From Gammaproteobacteria bacterium LSUCC0057 (GTDB taxonomy: Bacteria > Pseudomonadota > Gammaproteobacteria > Pseudomonadales > Porticoccaceae): DNA of 64,000 nucleotides. Numbering within the stretch: position 1 is the stretch's first letter; every line of letters begins with the position of its first letter. Where the stretch lies: assembly GCA_004535795.1 (NCBI GenBank), contig SPIA01000002.1, positions 306,736-370,735 on the forward strand, read 5' to 3'. Of this stretch, positions 46,256-58,900 are shown in pieces. The notes below the pieces were generated by a model. That model saw only the letters and a program-made list of their open reading frames with translations. It searched no databases and had not been told where the DNA came from. A program made the translations under genes and the position numbers.

Positions 46256-46435
46256 CTCTATTTCGCCTTGAAAGTTCTGCCATACCTAATCAACGAGCTC
46301 GTCTCTAGAGCCTTAGTCGACCAGAATAAGCTCAGTACCTGTCTGCCGGCGCAGCGTTGCTAAATTTACCGGCAGGGTTTGACGCAGCTGCCAGAGCCGA
46401 TTGCGACAGGTCGAGCAAAAACTCACGGCAGGCAT
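46256..46435 (-). pseudogene. Glycosyltransferase N-terminal remnant with in-frame stops
   Basis: An ATG at 46435 opens a 40-residue frame (MPAVSFCSTCRNRLWQLR...) that ends at TAA (46313-46315). Reading straight on gives GSRDELVD, a TAG, then VWQNFQGEIE, after which similarity is lost. The composite SFCxTCxNRLxxLxxTLP...ELxLVD(Y)GSRDELV(E)W pattern is that of the N terminus of a GT-A/family 2 glycosyltransferase, where the first stop replaces the usual Tyr and the second a Trp. It is therefore a truncated and decayed copy. The identification rests on recognised sequence pattern, not a search. Confidence 0.65.
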
Positions 46436-46564
46436 AAGTTAACCGGTCATTGGCAGAACAGCTCATAGGTGGTTCCAACGCATAGACTGCGTTGACACCA
46501 CCGCCAAACGCTCAGGCCAAGCTTTAGTTATACAACGGTTGTAAGGCGCATGAGCTAAGCCAAG

Positions 46565-46909
46565 TTACGCGTTCTCTGTTGGCTCAGTATTATCTGCGGG
46601 CTGTTCTGCACTAGTCGCTGACTGGCGAGCGTGCTCTGAAATCACTTGGGCACCGATTTGCGCGGCCTGCTCAAAGTGTTCAATAACACGCCTTTTCAGC
46701 TGTTCGATCTGATCGAGGGCATAGCTCAGATTGGGAAACACTGCCGGCATTTGCAGCAGCTGCTCTTGCTCGGAGAGAAACGCGGTGCGCACCGAAACTC
46801 CAGCGGCAACGGTCTCTATCAGGAATACCGAGCGGCCGGTAACTGGCTGGTCGGCGGCGGTCTCTGCCGCCGCGGTCTGTTCTGGTTCAGATGTTTGCTG
46901 TTTTTTCAT
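46565..46909 (-). CDS. Unknown 114-residue protein, third gene of the tps operon
   Basis: This is a small protein I do not recognise. No signal peptide or membrane segment is seen. The two ends are low-complexity and acidic (SEPEQTAAAETAADQP; SAEQPADNTEPTENA), while the core (about residues 26-92) looks folded: VFLIETVAAGVSVRTAFLSEQEQLLQMPAVFPNLSYALDQIEQLKRRVIEHFEQAAQIGAQVI, probably beta strands then a long amphipathic helix. It lies 56 bases downstream of the giant exoprotein on the same strand, so it is likely cotranscribed with tpsB-tpsA. A cytoplasmic role in exoprotein production is possible but only inferred. Confidence 0.75.
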   Translation of the reverse strand: MKKQQTSEPEQTAAAETAADQPVTGRSVFLIETVAAGVSVRTAFLSEQEQLLQMPAVFPNLSYALDQIEQLKRRVIEHFEQAAQIGAQVISEHARQSATSAEQPADNTEPTENA

Positions 46910-46965
46910 AATTCACTGTGTCTGTATTGCGTTGAGTTAAGGGCAGCAGTAGCAGCGTCAAACCA

Positions 46966-49900
46966 CTACTGCTCGTCCATGTTGATACCGCCGTCGACCA
47001 GCAGTACTTTGGTCTGCTCGCTGTGGCGCACTGAGGTGACAAGCTGTGCGACCGCCATATCCAGCGCCTGCTCGGTGGTCGCAACCGCATCCATGTCGAG
47101 TGCGCTGGGGCTGATATTGATCAGCTGCAGGGCATCCACAGAGCGGCGCTCAGCGCGGAACTGGCCGCCAATAAACGAATCTGACAGCGGTGTGTTAGTT
47201 CCACCATTGGCGTTGGGCTGGTTGCTGCTGGGCGCGGGCCCAGTGGCTTGGGTGCGCTCAATGGCGTAATCCAGGGGCGCGCCCGCGGCGGTGATTGTCA
47301 GGGTACCGGGCAGGTAGGTCACTCGGTAGTTCTGACTTTCAAAACCATAGGGCTGAATAGCATAGTCGCCAACCGCTAGGCCAGGGCCGCGCGCAGTGTC
47401 AAAATTGACCGTGATCGCATCGCCCTCAGCCAAACCTATTTGTGTAAAGGTAAACACAGGATCAGCTGTACCGTAGAGCCGCGACTGGTCGTCGGCGCTA
47501 ATCGTCAACTCGCGCGGAGTGATGTCGGCATAGTCACTGGCACTACTGGAGAGCAGCGTGTAGTTGCCGCGGTCGGCGCCGCCAACCATGGCAATCCCCT
47601 CTGCCAGCACAAACTTGTTCAACCCCACACTGGCATCGACAAAATTCGCTGAGCTGTAGGTGATTTCCACATCGTCACCGACCACCGGCAGCTCGAGGCT
47701 GGCCGCTACCGTGGCGGTGGTTGAGCCGTCGTAAACGCGATCTTCCGCGGTGACCGCGGGAATAATTCCCAGCGGGGTAATTTTGGCCGAAAGACCGGTT
47801 ACCGGCACCATGTTGTAGTTGGCAGCATCGGCCCCTTCAAGATAAATGGTGTCAGCGGTAACCAACTTAGCGACGATAGCGCCGTTGATGTCATCGTCCG
47901 CGTAACTGACGTTTTTATCTGCAAAGGTACCGGTGGCTCGCGACGGCGTCACTTCATCGCCATCGAACAGGCCGGTCAAGGCCGCAGAAGCCGCGGTCAA
48001 GTCGGCGCGGTTGGTACCGTCGTAGACCTTATCCTGCGCCACCAGCCCCACCACGGTAACCAGCGCGGGGTTAATGGTGCTGGTGGTATTGTCGCTATAG
48101 CTGACCGTGTAGTTGTTACCACTGTTACCATCGCTGACGGTGACACCGTTGACCGTTACAGTTTTGTTCGAGAGCACTGCTAGATCGGCGCCGCGGCTGA
48201 CGTGCTTGGTGTCGAAGGCGAAACTGCCGCCACTGAGTGAGTCGTCGGCGAACAACTGCGTACCACTGCTGGCATCGACCAGAGCGCTACCCGCGGCGCT
48301 GGTCGTGGCGTCGTAGGTCTTAACCACGTCGCTGCTGGTAATCACCAGCGACGCCGGGGTTACCGACAGCGTATGGCTGCCACCAGCAAGCGTGTAGTTA
48401 GAGGCCAAACCGCCGTTGTCGCCGTCGGCAAGCATCAAACCGCTGGCATCTACCGCTTTGTCATCGCCGACATGTTTGTCGGCGAGGCTGCCGGCACCGG
48501 TCAAGCCCAGCGTCTGCGCACCCACCAGCGACCCCAGAGTCAGATCTGCGGCAGCCGCTTGCGCGGTGCCGTTGTAGAAACGCGATCCCGTTGCGCTGAC
48601 GACATAGGGGTTAATGGTGACCGCCGCGTTGCTGGCGTTGAGCGTTGGCAGCTGGTAGTTGCGTGCGTCTCCGCTGCCATCGGCCAGAGTGATGGCGGTG
48701 ATGTATTTGTCCGCTGTCGCTACGTTGGCATCGGAGGCTTCGGCGCCACTGTAATTGAGCGTTTCGCCTGCAATACCGGTAGTAACAACAACCGCACCGG
48801 TCAGATCGATAGTGCCGTCGTAAACTTTGCTAGCAGCGAGCCCGACCGTTTTAGCGGTAATCGTATAACTGCCGTCTGTGGCCAGCTGCGCCATAGAGGG
48901 TAGACTGTAGTTGCTAAGTTCGGTACCGCTGGCGGTATCAGCCACAAAGTTAGCTGCCGTCACCTCCAAACTGGCGGTATTTGCCTCCCAGACGTTGGCG
49001 GCATTAAACAACGCAGTGGCGCCGCTGAGGCTGGCGCCTTCACTGAGCACAAAACCACTCAGCGCATAATCCTCTGCCGCCAGTGCATAACTGGCATTAC
49101 CGTCATAGACTTTGCTCAAACCGTTCAGAGTCAGCGTCAGCGATTTCGGGGTAATGGTTGAGGCGCTGTTGATGACCTGGGTCGGCAACAGATAGTTGCG
49201 CAGATCGGTGCCGTCTAAAGCGTCAAAATCTCCCGCACCTAAAGCTACGGTAACGGTGTTGGCGGCGGTGACATCTTTTGAATTAAAGAGTCCTTCAGTC
49301 TCGGTGATAGTTGCACCCTCACCGCTGACAAAACCGCTCAAGCCATAATCAGCGGTATTGATCAACGCCAGCGAGTTGCCGTCGTAGACTTTGCTCTGTG
49401 CCGCCAAGCTGGCTGTGAGCGCTTTAGCGCTAATCACCACGGGTGCCGTAGTGGCGTTCAGTACCGTCGGCAGTGCGTAGTTACTGGCCAAACCACCGGA
49501 GCTGGCAGTGGCGCCGTCGCCATCGGCCAAGGTGATCTCTGCGATGTAGTTATCCGCTACCGCTACGTTGGCATTGGAGGCTATGGCGCCGCTGTAGTTG
49601 AGCGTTTCGCCATCAACCAGGTTGCCAAAGGTGACATCGGCACCGCTGAGAACGACTGTACCGTCGTACTCTCTGACCGCCGAGAGAGTCACCTCACGCC
49701 GAGTGATATCGGCGCTGAGGGTATCGGTAGACCCGGTCAAGTTGTAGTTGTCGGCATCGTCACCCATCAGCGACAGCACGGAAACGGTTACGCTGATACC
49801 GCTGCCGACATTTTTGTCGGCAAAGGTACCGGCACCCGAGACCGCGACATCATCACCTTCAATGAGGCCGGCGAAACCAGCGCCGCCGGTAACCAACGTC

Positions 49901-52900
49901 GCGCTGGTATTGCCATCGTAGCCTTTGCTCTGCGCGGTGATACCGCTGGCCGAAATCTCGCGCTGGGTCACGGTCAACGTGTGGCTGCCGCCCTCCAGCG
50001 TATAGTTGCTCGCCAGGCCCGCACCGCTGGCAGCATCGCCCAGCACTAAGCTACCGAGCGTCACCGTCTTATCGGCGGCGACATTTTTATCGGTCAGCGT
50101 ACCGGTGCCGGTCAGGGTCAACGTTTGGCCCTCGACTAGATTGCCCAATGTCGTCAATACCGTTGCATTGGCGGTTATTCCACCGTCATAGACACGGCTG
50201 CCATCGAGCGAGATCACCCGCTTGGCCACGGTGTACTCAGTGGTTGAGCTGGTGGCGTCGGCAAAGCCGTAGCCGATTGCACTCAACAGACCGTCAACGT
50301 AAGCGATATTGTAGTTGCCGGCATCGCTGGTTGCGGTGGCATCGGTCGAGAAGGTTGCGGTGCCGGAAATAGCAGCGTGAACCTGCGTATCTCCATTTAC
50401 ATAACCGCTGTAGCTTCCGGTAACCGCAGCCACATCCGGGCTATCGCCGTATTGACTGGTGGCAGTGCCGGGAGTGACGGCAAGTATCGGCTGTTCGCGG
50501 TAAATGGCATAACTGCCGATATCGGCGAGTGCCGCGGCACCGCTGTAAACAGTAGTCTCGTCGCCGTTGTAGCGGAAATTACCCGAGCCGGCGCCGATCA
50601 ATGCCGCCACGTTAGTGCTGCCTGCAATACTACCGGTATAAAGCAACGCGCTTGTGGCGGTAATTGACTTACCCTCGGCAACCGTAATATTGCCACCTGT
50701 TGCCGTGCCTGCAGCCGTTGCATCACCCGCGTTGAGCACGACGGTGCTGGCGATAATATCTTCGTTGACAGACAAATCACCGGACAAAGTAGATATATCC
50801 ACCGCACAAGTTGAACCTGCTGTGCAACTGATACCGGTCGGATTCACTGAGCCTATCACTAGTGTGTTGGCATCAACGAAAGTCAGGTCGCCGGTTAGAT
50901 TATCCGCTGCCAGCGTTGTGACATCATTCAACGTATTTGAAAGTGTCACCTCAGAAGCGTTGACAATACCCAAGCCGGCAGCGCTGATAGCCGCCGACTG
51001 CGTAACCGCACCGGTCGTATCGAGTATTAAGTCATTGCTGCCTGTGCTGAGCTCACCGCTTATGTTGATTCCACCGGCTCCGCTGACCAGCTCTAGCTTG
51101 TCTGCAAATGTCGCAGCTGCTACCGCAATCGTGCCAGCTTCTGAATTACCGATAGTAATGGAACTAAAACCATCGGTAAGCTGTGCAAGCTCACTGGCCT
51201 CTAAATCAAAGTCGTCTGCAGCCTCTGTTGCTATACCCACATTGATAGCGGTAGCGGCGCTGCGGGTTTGCAAGGTCAACGCTTGACCGGCTGCGGTTAT
51301 CGCCTGATCCAGCGTTATATCGTCGGCCGTCAGGGTGACGGCGGCGCTACTGGTAATGCCATCACTGCCATCGATTGAACCGACCACCAGCGTCTGCGCA
51401 TTGGTGAAGTTCAGACCGGCAACGCTACCTGCAGCCAAGCTACCAACTCTATTATCGCCGGTGAGGGTCACCGCGCCAGCGCTGTTGAGCAGCAGGTCGG
51501 TGGCGCTGACAATACCACTCTGGGTGATGGCGTTAGTGGCGGCGTCCAGTACTACTTTGGCACCGGTGATATTGCCCAGCGCCAGATCACTGCTGCTGGT
51601 GAGAACGATATCCATATCGCGCGCCCTGGCGCCCACGGTACCAGTAAAGCTATTGGCGCTGTCGGAGAGGTTGATCACCCCGACGCCTGTTGCCAAGTTG
51701 GGCGTGGTATTGAGCGAACTGCTCTGCACTTCGAAATAAGCGTCGGCCAGACTCAGCTGGTTTGTTTGACGGATTCCGGTCTGAAGAGAAGAACCGCTAT
51801 CGGCAAAACTGCCGGCGGTAGTGATCTTCAGTTTACCTTTTACTGCGTTAGCGGCTGTGCCCAGCGTAATGACATCGCCGCCTGTGCCGCCAAAGGTGAT
51901 CGATTTGCCGCCAGAGAGACTCAGCACTCTGACATCGTCGAGGTCTGCACCAGTAACTTCTTGAGTTTGTGAGCCATTGGTACCAATCAGCTTACCGTCG
52001 GCCATCGACAAGGTAATCACCCCATTGAGGCGGATCTCGTTGTCCTGACGAGTGCCGCCAGTGGCGCCGCCGCCGAGCAAGTTGCTCAGCGAATCGCCTT
52101 CTTGCAGAGTACCACCATTGATGGTGAGTTCACCGCCAACTTGCAGATAAGCATCGTTATCATCTCCCGCCACCACTGTCTGGCTCACGTCACCATTGGA
52201 GGAGAGCGTAAAGTCGCCGGCGATCAGGGAGCTGTCGAGCTCAGTGCCGCCCACCGCAGTGTTGTTAAAATTGACATCACCCAGCTGTGTGGCGCGGCTG
52301 GCGTCGATAGTGAGGTTGCCGTCTAGCTCTATCAGCGCGTCATTCTGCTGGCTCAACAATCCGCCAACATTGAGGGTAAAGTTTGATCCCGCCGCTTCGC
52401 CCTCTTCGACATCACTCAATCCGGCCACGCTACCAATACGGGCAATTTCAACCCCGTCGGCATCGCTATAGGTGAGGGAATATTGGTTATCGGTGGTACT
52501 GGTAATCTGCGCTGCCAACTGGTCGACATCGTTGCCCAGCTCGGTCAATGCGACGTCGCCGGTGGCGTCGATCGCAAGCGCCGCTACCTGAATCACCCCG
52601 GCAGCACTCTGGCTAAGGCCTGCTGCATTGATGGTGAGGGTGCCGAGTTTATGCTTGTCGTTAACCGGCGCCGAACCAACCGCGGCAGAGAAGTTAACTG
52701 CTGTGGCGGCGTTAATGGTCAAGCTGCGCTCGGCACCGGTGGCGACACTGCTGACATCGACGGTATCGCCGTCGACGCCGCCGTTAAGCAAAATAGTGTC
52801 GGCAGTGGATGACAGCATCACGTCACCGCCAAGCACAACCGCATCTTGGTAGGTTTGTGCATTAGCGGTGGTCACGGTTATTGCCGCCATTTGCACGGTG

Positions 52901-55900
52901 CCTGCGGCGTCGGTAGTGAGGTAGTCCAGCGCGGTAGTGGCGCCGACATCGGCGTCAAAACGGGTCTCTGCCCCAGAATAGATTGTCAGCCCATACGGTC
53001 CAGCCTCGCTGGTGCTATCGACACTGTTTTTGAACAGCACGTCGCCTGCCGAGCTGCCGGCATCGAAGCTGCTGTTCTGTTTAACCAGCACCGCGCCGTC
53101 AAGCGTAATGTCGGCACCTACGCCACCGGCTGAGTTTGTTTTGACCGCCGTGACGGTGCTCAGGCCAACACTGCTCGAGGTGATCGATACCTCACCGGCA
53201 TTGGTGACAATGCCGGCGATGCCATCGACCTCTGTAAGATCGAAGCCGTCATCTTCAACCAGCGTGACGGTAGCGTTGGCAGCGCTGGTAACCGCGGCTA
53301 ACGCACCAAAGTCGTTATCGCTATCTAGCAGCGAAATATTGCCGGTCGCCGAGAGCTTGATATTGCCTGCGGTTATATCGGCACTGCCGTTCGCTTGTGT
53401 AATACCACCCGCTGTCGCGGTTAAAGACAGCAAGCCCGCGCCAGTATTGATAGCGTTGCTGATTGTAACTGCCGTTGAAGTGAGACTGAAGTTGGCCCCT
53501 CCGGTGGTAATGCCGGTAGGGTTAACTTCGCCAATGGTAGTGGCAACGCTGGAGCTGAGGCTGACTGCACCAGTCGCTTCAGACGCGATCAGCGGCAGCT
53601 TGTTGGCACTGTCATCAAGGGTAAAGCTACCCGCCCCCTTGAGCGCTAACGCGCCGACATCGATAGCACTGGTCTGTGTTACCGCCCCCGCCGTGGCGGT
53701 GAGCACCGCTGAAGCGGTGGTGGCAACACCGTCGATGACCAGACCGTCTTGTTTGTCGGTAAAGCGGATTACCCCAGAACCGGTGGCATCGTCAGCGGCA
53801 TTGCGGCTGCTGGCGGCAAACGTGGCGACATTATTGTTGGCGTTGTCGAGGGTAATATCTGCATTGTTGGTAGCCTGTACATCGAGGCTGGCGGCACTCA
53901 GCGAAGAGCTGGAAACGCTCTGGGTAACGGCACCCGAGGAGCGTACAACCAGCGCGCCATTGGTGACGATATTGGCAAGATCGCTGGCGCCGGCGGAGTT
54001 AATGGTAACCGTGCCGGTGTCGGACTGGTACTTATAATTGGTCGACATGAACAGGCCATCACTGCCGGTGGCTGTGACATCGATGGTGCCGGCGCCGCCG
54101 GTGGCCAATGCCAACAACCCGGAGTTGTGGGTAATTTGATCGCCGGTTACTGAAAGATTACCCGATTGGGAGTCAACACCGTTATTCAAAGCCATGGTGC
54201 CGGAGGCAAACAGTGTGACATTACCACTGTCGGTGGTAATTGAACCAGGTGTAGCTAAGTCGCCGTCGAGCGACCGCAAATCGACCGAACCGGCGTCGGT
54301 GACCAATGCCCCCGTGCTAAGCGAGAGCGCCTTTCCGGCAATTGCCGTGATCGACGTGTCGTTTGGCGATGCATCTGAGATGCTCGCCAAGCTCGTCAAA
54401 CCTAGGTCATTGGCATCGCGGATGAATACTTGCACGCCTGAGGCTGTTGGCGTTACTTGCCCAGTAAAGTCGTTTGCTGCGCTGCCGAGCAGGATACTAC
54501 CAGTACCGCCACGCAACGTTGTTGCACCGGACTTTATAAAGCTTGCCGAGGCGCTCGCCGTCTCATCGTCAACAGATGGCTGATACGTTTGCGAGATACC
54601 GACACCTTCGAGCGTCAGCGCTTCACCAGTAAACACATCGTCTACTGTTTCGCCAACCGTAACGGTGGAAGTACCCAGTCTAATTGATCCATCCGTTGAT
54701 TCAATCTGCGACGCGCCGCCGGCTACGAAGTTGCCAACAAGCTGTAACCCGCTGATGTCTGGGCCATCAATACTGGGCGAGCCTGCTAGACCATCATCAA
54801 CAATAGTGACTGTATCTGTTGCAGTAATATCGCCGAGCTGATTTATCTTGTTGTCTCGATTGAGCGTTAAAACACCAACATTGGCTGCAAGTGTTTGCGC
54901 TTCAACTACCGATGACGAGGTTTGAGTAACGGACTCAGTTATCTCTAAGCCATCCTCTGCCCCGCCGAGCACCAGTGTGCCCTCTGTGACATTAATTGTA
55001 TTTAAAGTCACAGTGGAGGCATTTTGCATAACTAAAGCATCTGCTTGGGCATTGGTAGTTTCAACGCTACCAAGCAAGCTTAGAATTGAGCCGCCACCAT
55101 CTAGGGTTATTTGTCCACTCTGGGCGTTAATATCTCCATTTTCTGTTTGCGTGATACCACGACCCTGCAAGTAAACTTCGCCATCAGCGAGAATATCGTT
55201 ATCTGCTAATACGATGCTAGAGGAATTATCGGGGTCTACAAACGTTTTTATGCGCACACCGCCAGCTGAAACGACGTTATTTTCGAGGCGTAATCCCCCC
55301 TCTTTGTCGTAGAGGTCTAAATCAAAATCAATAGCTTCGTTGTTGCCCGCTAAACCACTCACTAACGCTTCGATACTATTACCCGAGTTAGCCAACACTA
55401 CCGACCCGCCAGCGGCAACCTTTAAGTCGGCTAGCTGCAAAGAAGTACCGACACCTTGGGTGATATTGCCTGAAATAATTTCATCTAACTCACTGCCGGT
55501 GCCAAGGCTCAACTGCCCTTTGATAACACCGTCGTGAACTATCTCAATATTTGGCAGCACAACATCTTTGGCACCGCGAATAATAATCGCAGAGGAACTG
55601 TCATTCTTGGTGGCAAGGGTGCCATAAAACTGGATATCTCCGGCACCTTCAGCGGCTAAAACGTCAGAATCGACGGTTTCCGTCGTGCCGTCGTGGCCCA
55701 CTAGTTCAATGGTGCCTCCACGATTTACTGTGGTGCCATTGACATTGAGCGAACCTGGGCTGGCTGAATCTTGCGTTATACCGCGGCCGGTCAATTTAAT
55801 ATCTTTGCCGTATAGATCAAGGTTGCCCGCAGTGATTGACTGCGTGCCGAGCGCTAAAACGTCACCCGCCGTAGTGATCTCAATATTTTGATATTCGTTG

Positions 55901-58900
55901 GTAATGGATCCTGTCAGGGTTAAACCACCGACGACATCTTTGAGTTTGAAATCGCCGCCAGGACTGTTATCCCCTGCAATACTTGACAGATAAAAAGAGC
56001 CCAATTCGGCGATTTCATTTTCACCTACTAGCAAAATTTCTTTTCTGGCAGCAAAGTTGGTCGCATTTTGTATAGCTTCGCCAGCAGCATTCATACCGTA
56101 AAGGGCGCCGGTAGTAGCAAGTATTCCAGCCCCTTGCCCATCGGCTAAATCTTTGTTTTGATTGATACTGTAGCCTGCGTTTAAACCGATACCATCATCA
56201 CCGGCAGTAAGCAAACCGTTCAGAGTAATTTTTCCTGTTTCAGCAAACGTCGTAACATCTGCTAGGTTGTAGAGGCGATCTGCACGAAGAGTAATTCCGC
56301 CAGTAGATGTGCTATCGCCGTTCAGTCGAATGTCTTGGTACGAGACTAAATCTATGCCACCAAGGCCAGAGGTCATACTCGAACCAATAGAGCTAGACAA
56401 ACGAGTGTCTACCGGAGCAGCAGCTGAGCCTGAACTGTAGCGACTCAAAGTTACACCACTGGCTATTGTACTGATCGCAATACCGGCATCGGTATTGTCT
56501 GCCACTAAAGCGCCCGCCACCACCAACCCGGTGCGGTTATTGGTGATCGAAATACCATTTTCAGCGGTTATATCCCCTAACTGTCGAATGTAATCGTTGG
56601 TCATAGTCAAACTTGCTGACTCGCCCACGATATAGCCACTGAGCTCAAAGAGATCGATCTCACCGGTAGTGGTCACTGTGCCAGTAATAGCTTGCGCAGA
56701 TTGGCCGAGCACCAATTTGCCATCCGAACGGTTAGCGTAAACGTTGGCAAGAGTAACATCATTGGCGTTAACAACAAGAATCTCCCCCCCGGCGACCATA
56801 TTTGTCGCATAAACTCCAGGGAAAGATTCGTAACTAGAATGTTGATAGTGGTCTGATTGGTCTAACTGACCCGATAAGACAATATTGGAACCGTTAGCAT
56901 TCAGTGTCAGGTTACCAACCCCGCCACCCGCTGAGAGGTACGAGCCACTACTCGAGGTGATCGCTGCAACATCAGCGGCCAAACTCGAACCGGCCTCCAG
57001 GCTCACTGCGGCGCCGCGTATATCGTAAGCGCCCAAAGCCATCAGGCCTACGGTACTGATAGTGACATTGCTGTCCGATGTAGAATTCCCGAAGTGGTAC
57101 CAAGAAGAACCTGCAAAGGTCAAATTGTCTTTACTGTCGACAATGGTTAAATCACCGCCGCGCTGGAAGCTACCCAACCTATCAATTTCGTTTAAGGCGT
57201 TATCTAGTGTAATAGCGTCGTTGGTATAACCCGACACCTGGCTGACCAGTAGCGCCCTGTCTGTAGCGGCCGATTGAGTGATAGCGCCATTAATGTAGTT
57301 CCAGTTATCTACGCCGATACGCAAACCGCCTCGCGCACCTGAGCTACCGATTTCCATTTGTGGCAGTACAAGGGAATTAATATTGGCAAAGGTTACTGAA
57401 TTATCGTCTGTTGATGCTGCTAAAATTTGACCCTGAAGATCCACTGATCGGTAACTGTTAATCCAGGTTGAGTAGTTATAGGCATTAGGCGACGCTGTGC
57501 GATAATCATTGCCATAAACCGTGACTGTGCCTTGCGAGTCGATCACAGAGTCACTCGCTTGGTTAATGCCGCTACCCTGCAGCCAGATATTTCCAGCCGT
57601 TGAAGTTATATCGAAACTGCCCAGCTCCAGCGAACCGTTACCTGTCCTAATCGATACATCCGTAGCAGTAATGTCGCCAATCAAAGCCATGCCTGCTGCA
57701 CGGCCAATCGCATGAACAGCTAGTGAACCACCCAGAGAGAAGTCTCCCAGGGTATCAATTATATTGGCCGAACTCGTAATACTAATGTTACCGCCAGCAA
57801 AAGCCTCTAGCGTTTTGATGTCAATTATATCCGTTATATAGGATATATCTGATTGAACGATATCGCCCACCACATCAGCTACATCGCCTATCATTTCACC
57901 AAAACGTAAAGTGCCACTTGCAGCTGTGATGCGACTAACCTGAACTGATGCAGCGTCTTGTATCACCACGGCATCGGTACCAGCAGAATCGGCATCTGTG
58001 GTAACCATAGTACCTAGCAGATTAATTGCACCGTCATTACCGTCGACGCGGATTTTTCCCGAGCCTGCGTCTATCTCGCTTGCACCATATCTGTCACCAT
58101 ATTGATATACGCCGCTACCAGTCAGGCTAACATCGCCGCCTCCCGTGCTCAGATCAGCATGGTTAAAATTAAGCTGCCCGTCGGCAAAAAATGTCGCATC
58201 ACCATTATTAAGGTTTAATGTTCTCTGATTAGATGCGCCAGTGCTGCTTACCGTCAAAGTACCGTTGGTAGCCGAAATACTCATGGGCGCAGTATCGGCG
58301 CTTAAATTAATACTAGAATAGATTCTAATATCTTCATCGCCTGCAGAGTCTGTGCCCGTGGTGGCTAATTGGTAACCGCCAACTCGGTTAAAATCTTGGC
58401 TTGCGCCGGTAGTACTGGCGAGCTTTATAAGCCCGGTATTATTTAAAGCGATGAAGCTACCGCCGTAGATGTTATCGGGAATGATGATATCTGTACCTGT
58501 TGAAAACAGGATATCGCCCAACCGACCCGAACTGGAGCCCAGAGAATCTCCAATACTAACTGAACCGCCGTTGACACCATTAAAGGTGAGATTATTCTGC
58601 TCTGCGGCTTCGCTATAGACGTCACTACTAAAATCTATACCACCACTACCACGAACAAACACCGCACTTTCGCGCAAAATTGTCGAGTCAGCATTAATAT
58701 CGACTGTACTATTGCCGCCCGAGGTATCAATGGTAACGGTCCCCGTATCGGACGGATCACCGAGATAAACACTGTCTGCAGAAAGCGTTAAACCCTCTTT
58801 TGAGTTGCCTGATTTTGAGTCGCTTAGTGTTACACTTTCATCGAGGTGGATATAAGAATTAGCCGTGATATTCAAGAAATCCAGCGCCTCAACACCCCCT

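Larger units (their letters stand above)
46055..46564. other. 510-base gap holding a decayed gene and palindromes
   Basis: This gap separates DUF3604 from the tps operon. It holds a glycosyltransferase-like remnant (46256-46435, minus), two adjacent palindromes (46206-46239) and, at 46531-46543, a short palindrome TACAAC-G-GTTGTA just past the small-ORF stop. I see no intact gene or clear terminator. Confidence 0.8.

Noticed and set aside
53301-53541. Similar repeated segments in the exoprotein gene as insertion or transposon repeats
   Set aside because: The similarity is at protein level (beta-helix and YDG repeats) and the frame is uninterrupted; no inverted ends or target duplications are visible.
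53012-54037. 341-residue plus-strand ORF and others (59093-60601) opposite the exoprotein gene
   Set aside because: Low-complexity Ala/Ser/Val/Pro/Leu composition mirrors the antisense of Gly/Thr/Asn/Asp-rich repeats; no start signals or domains.
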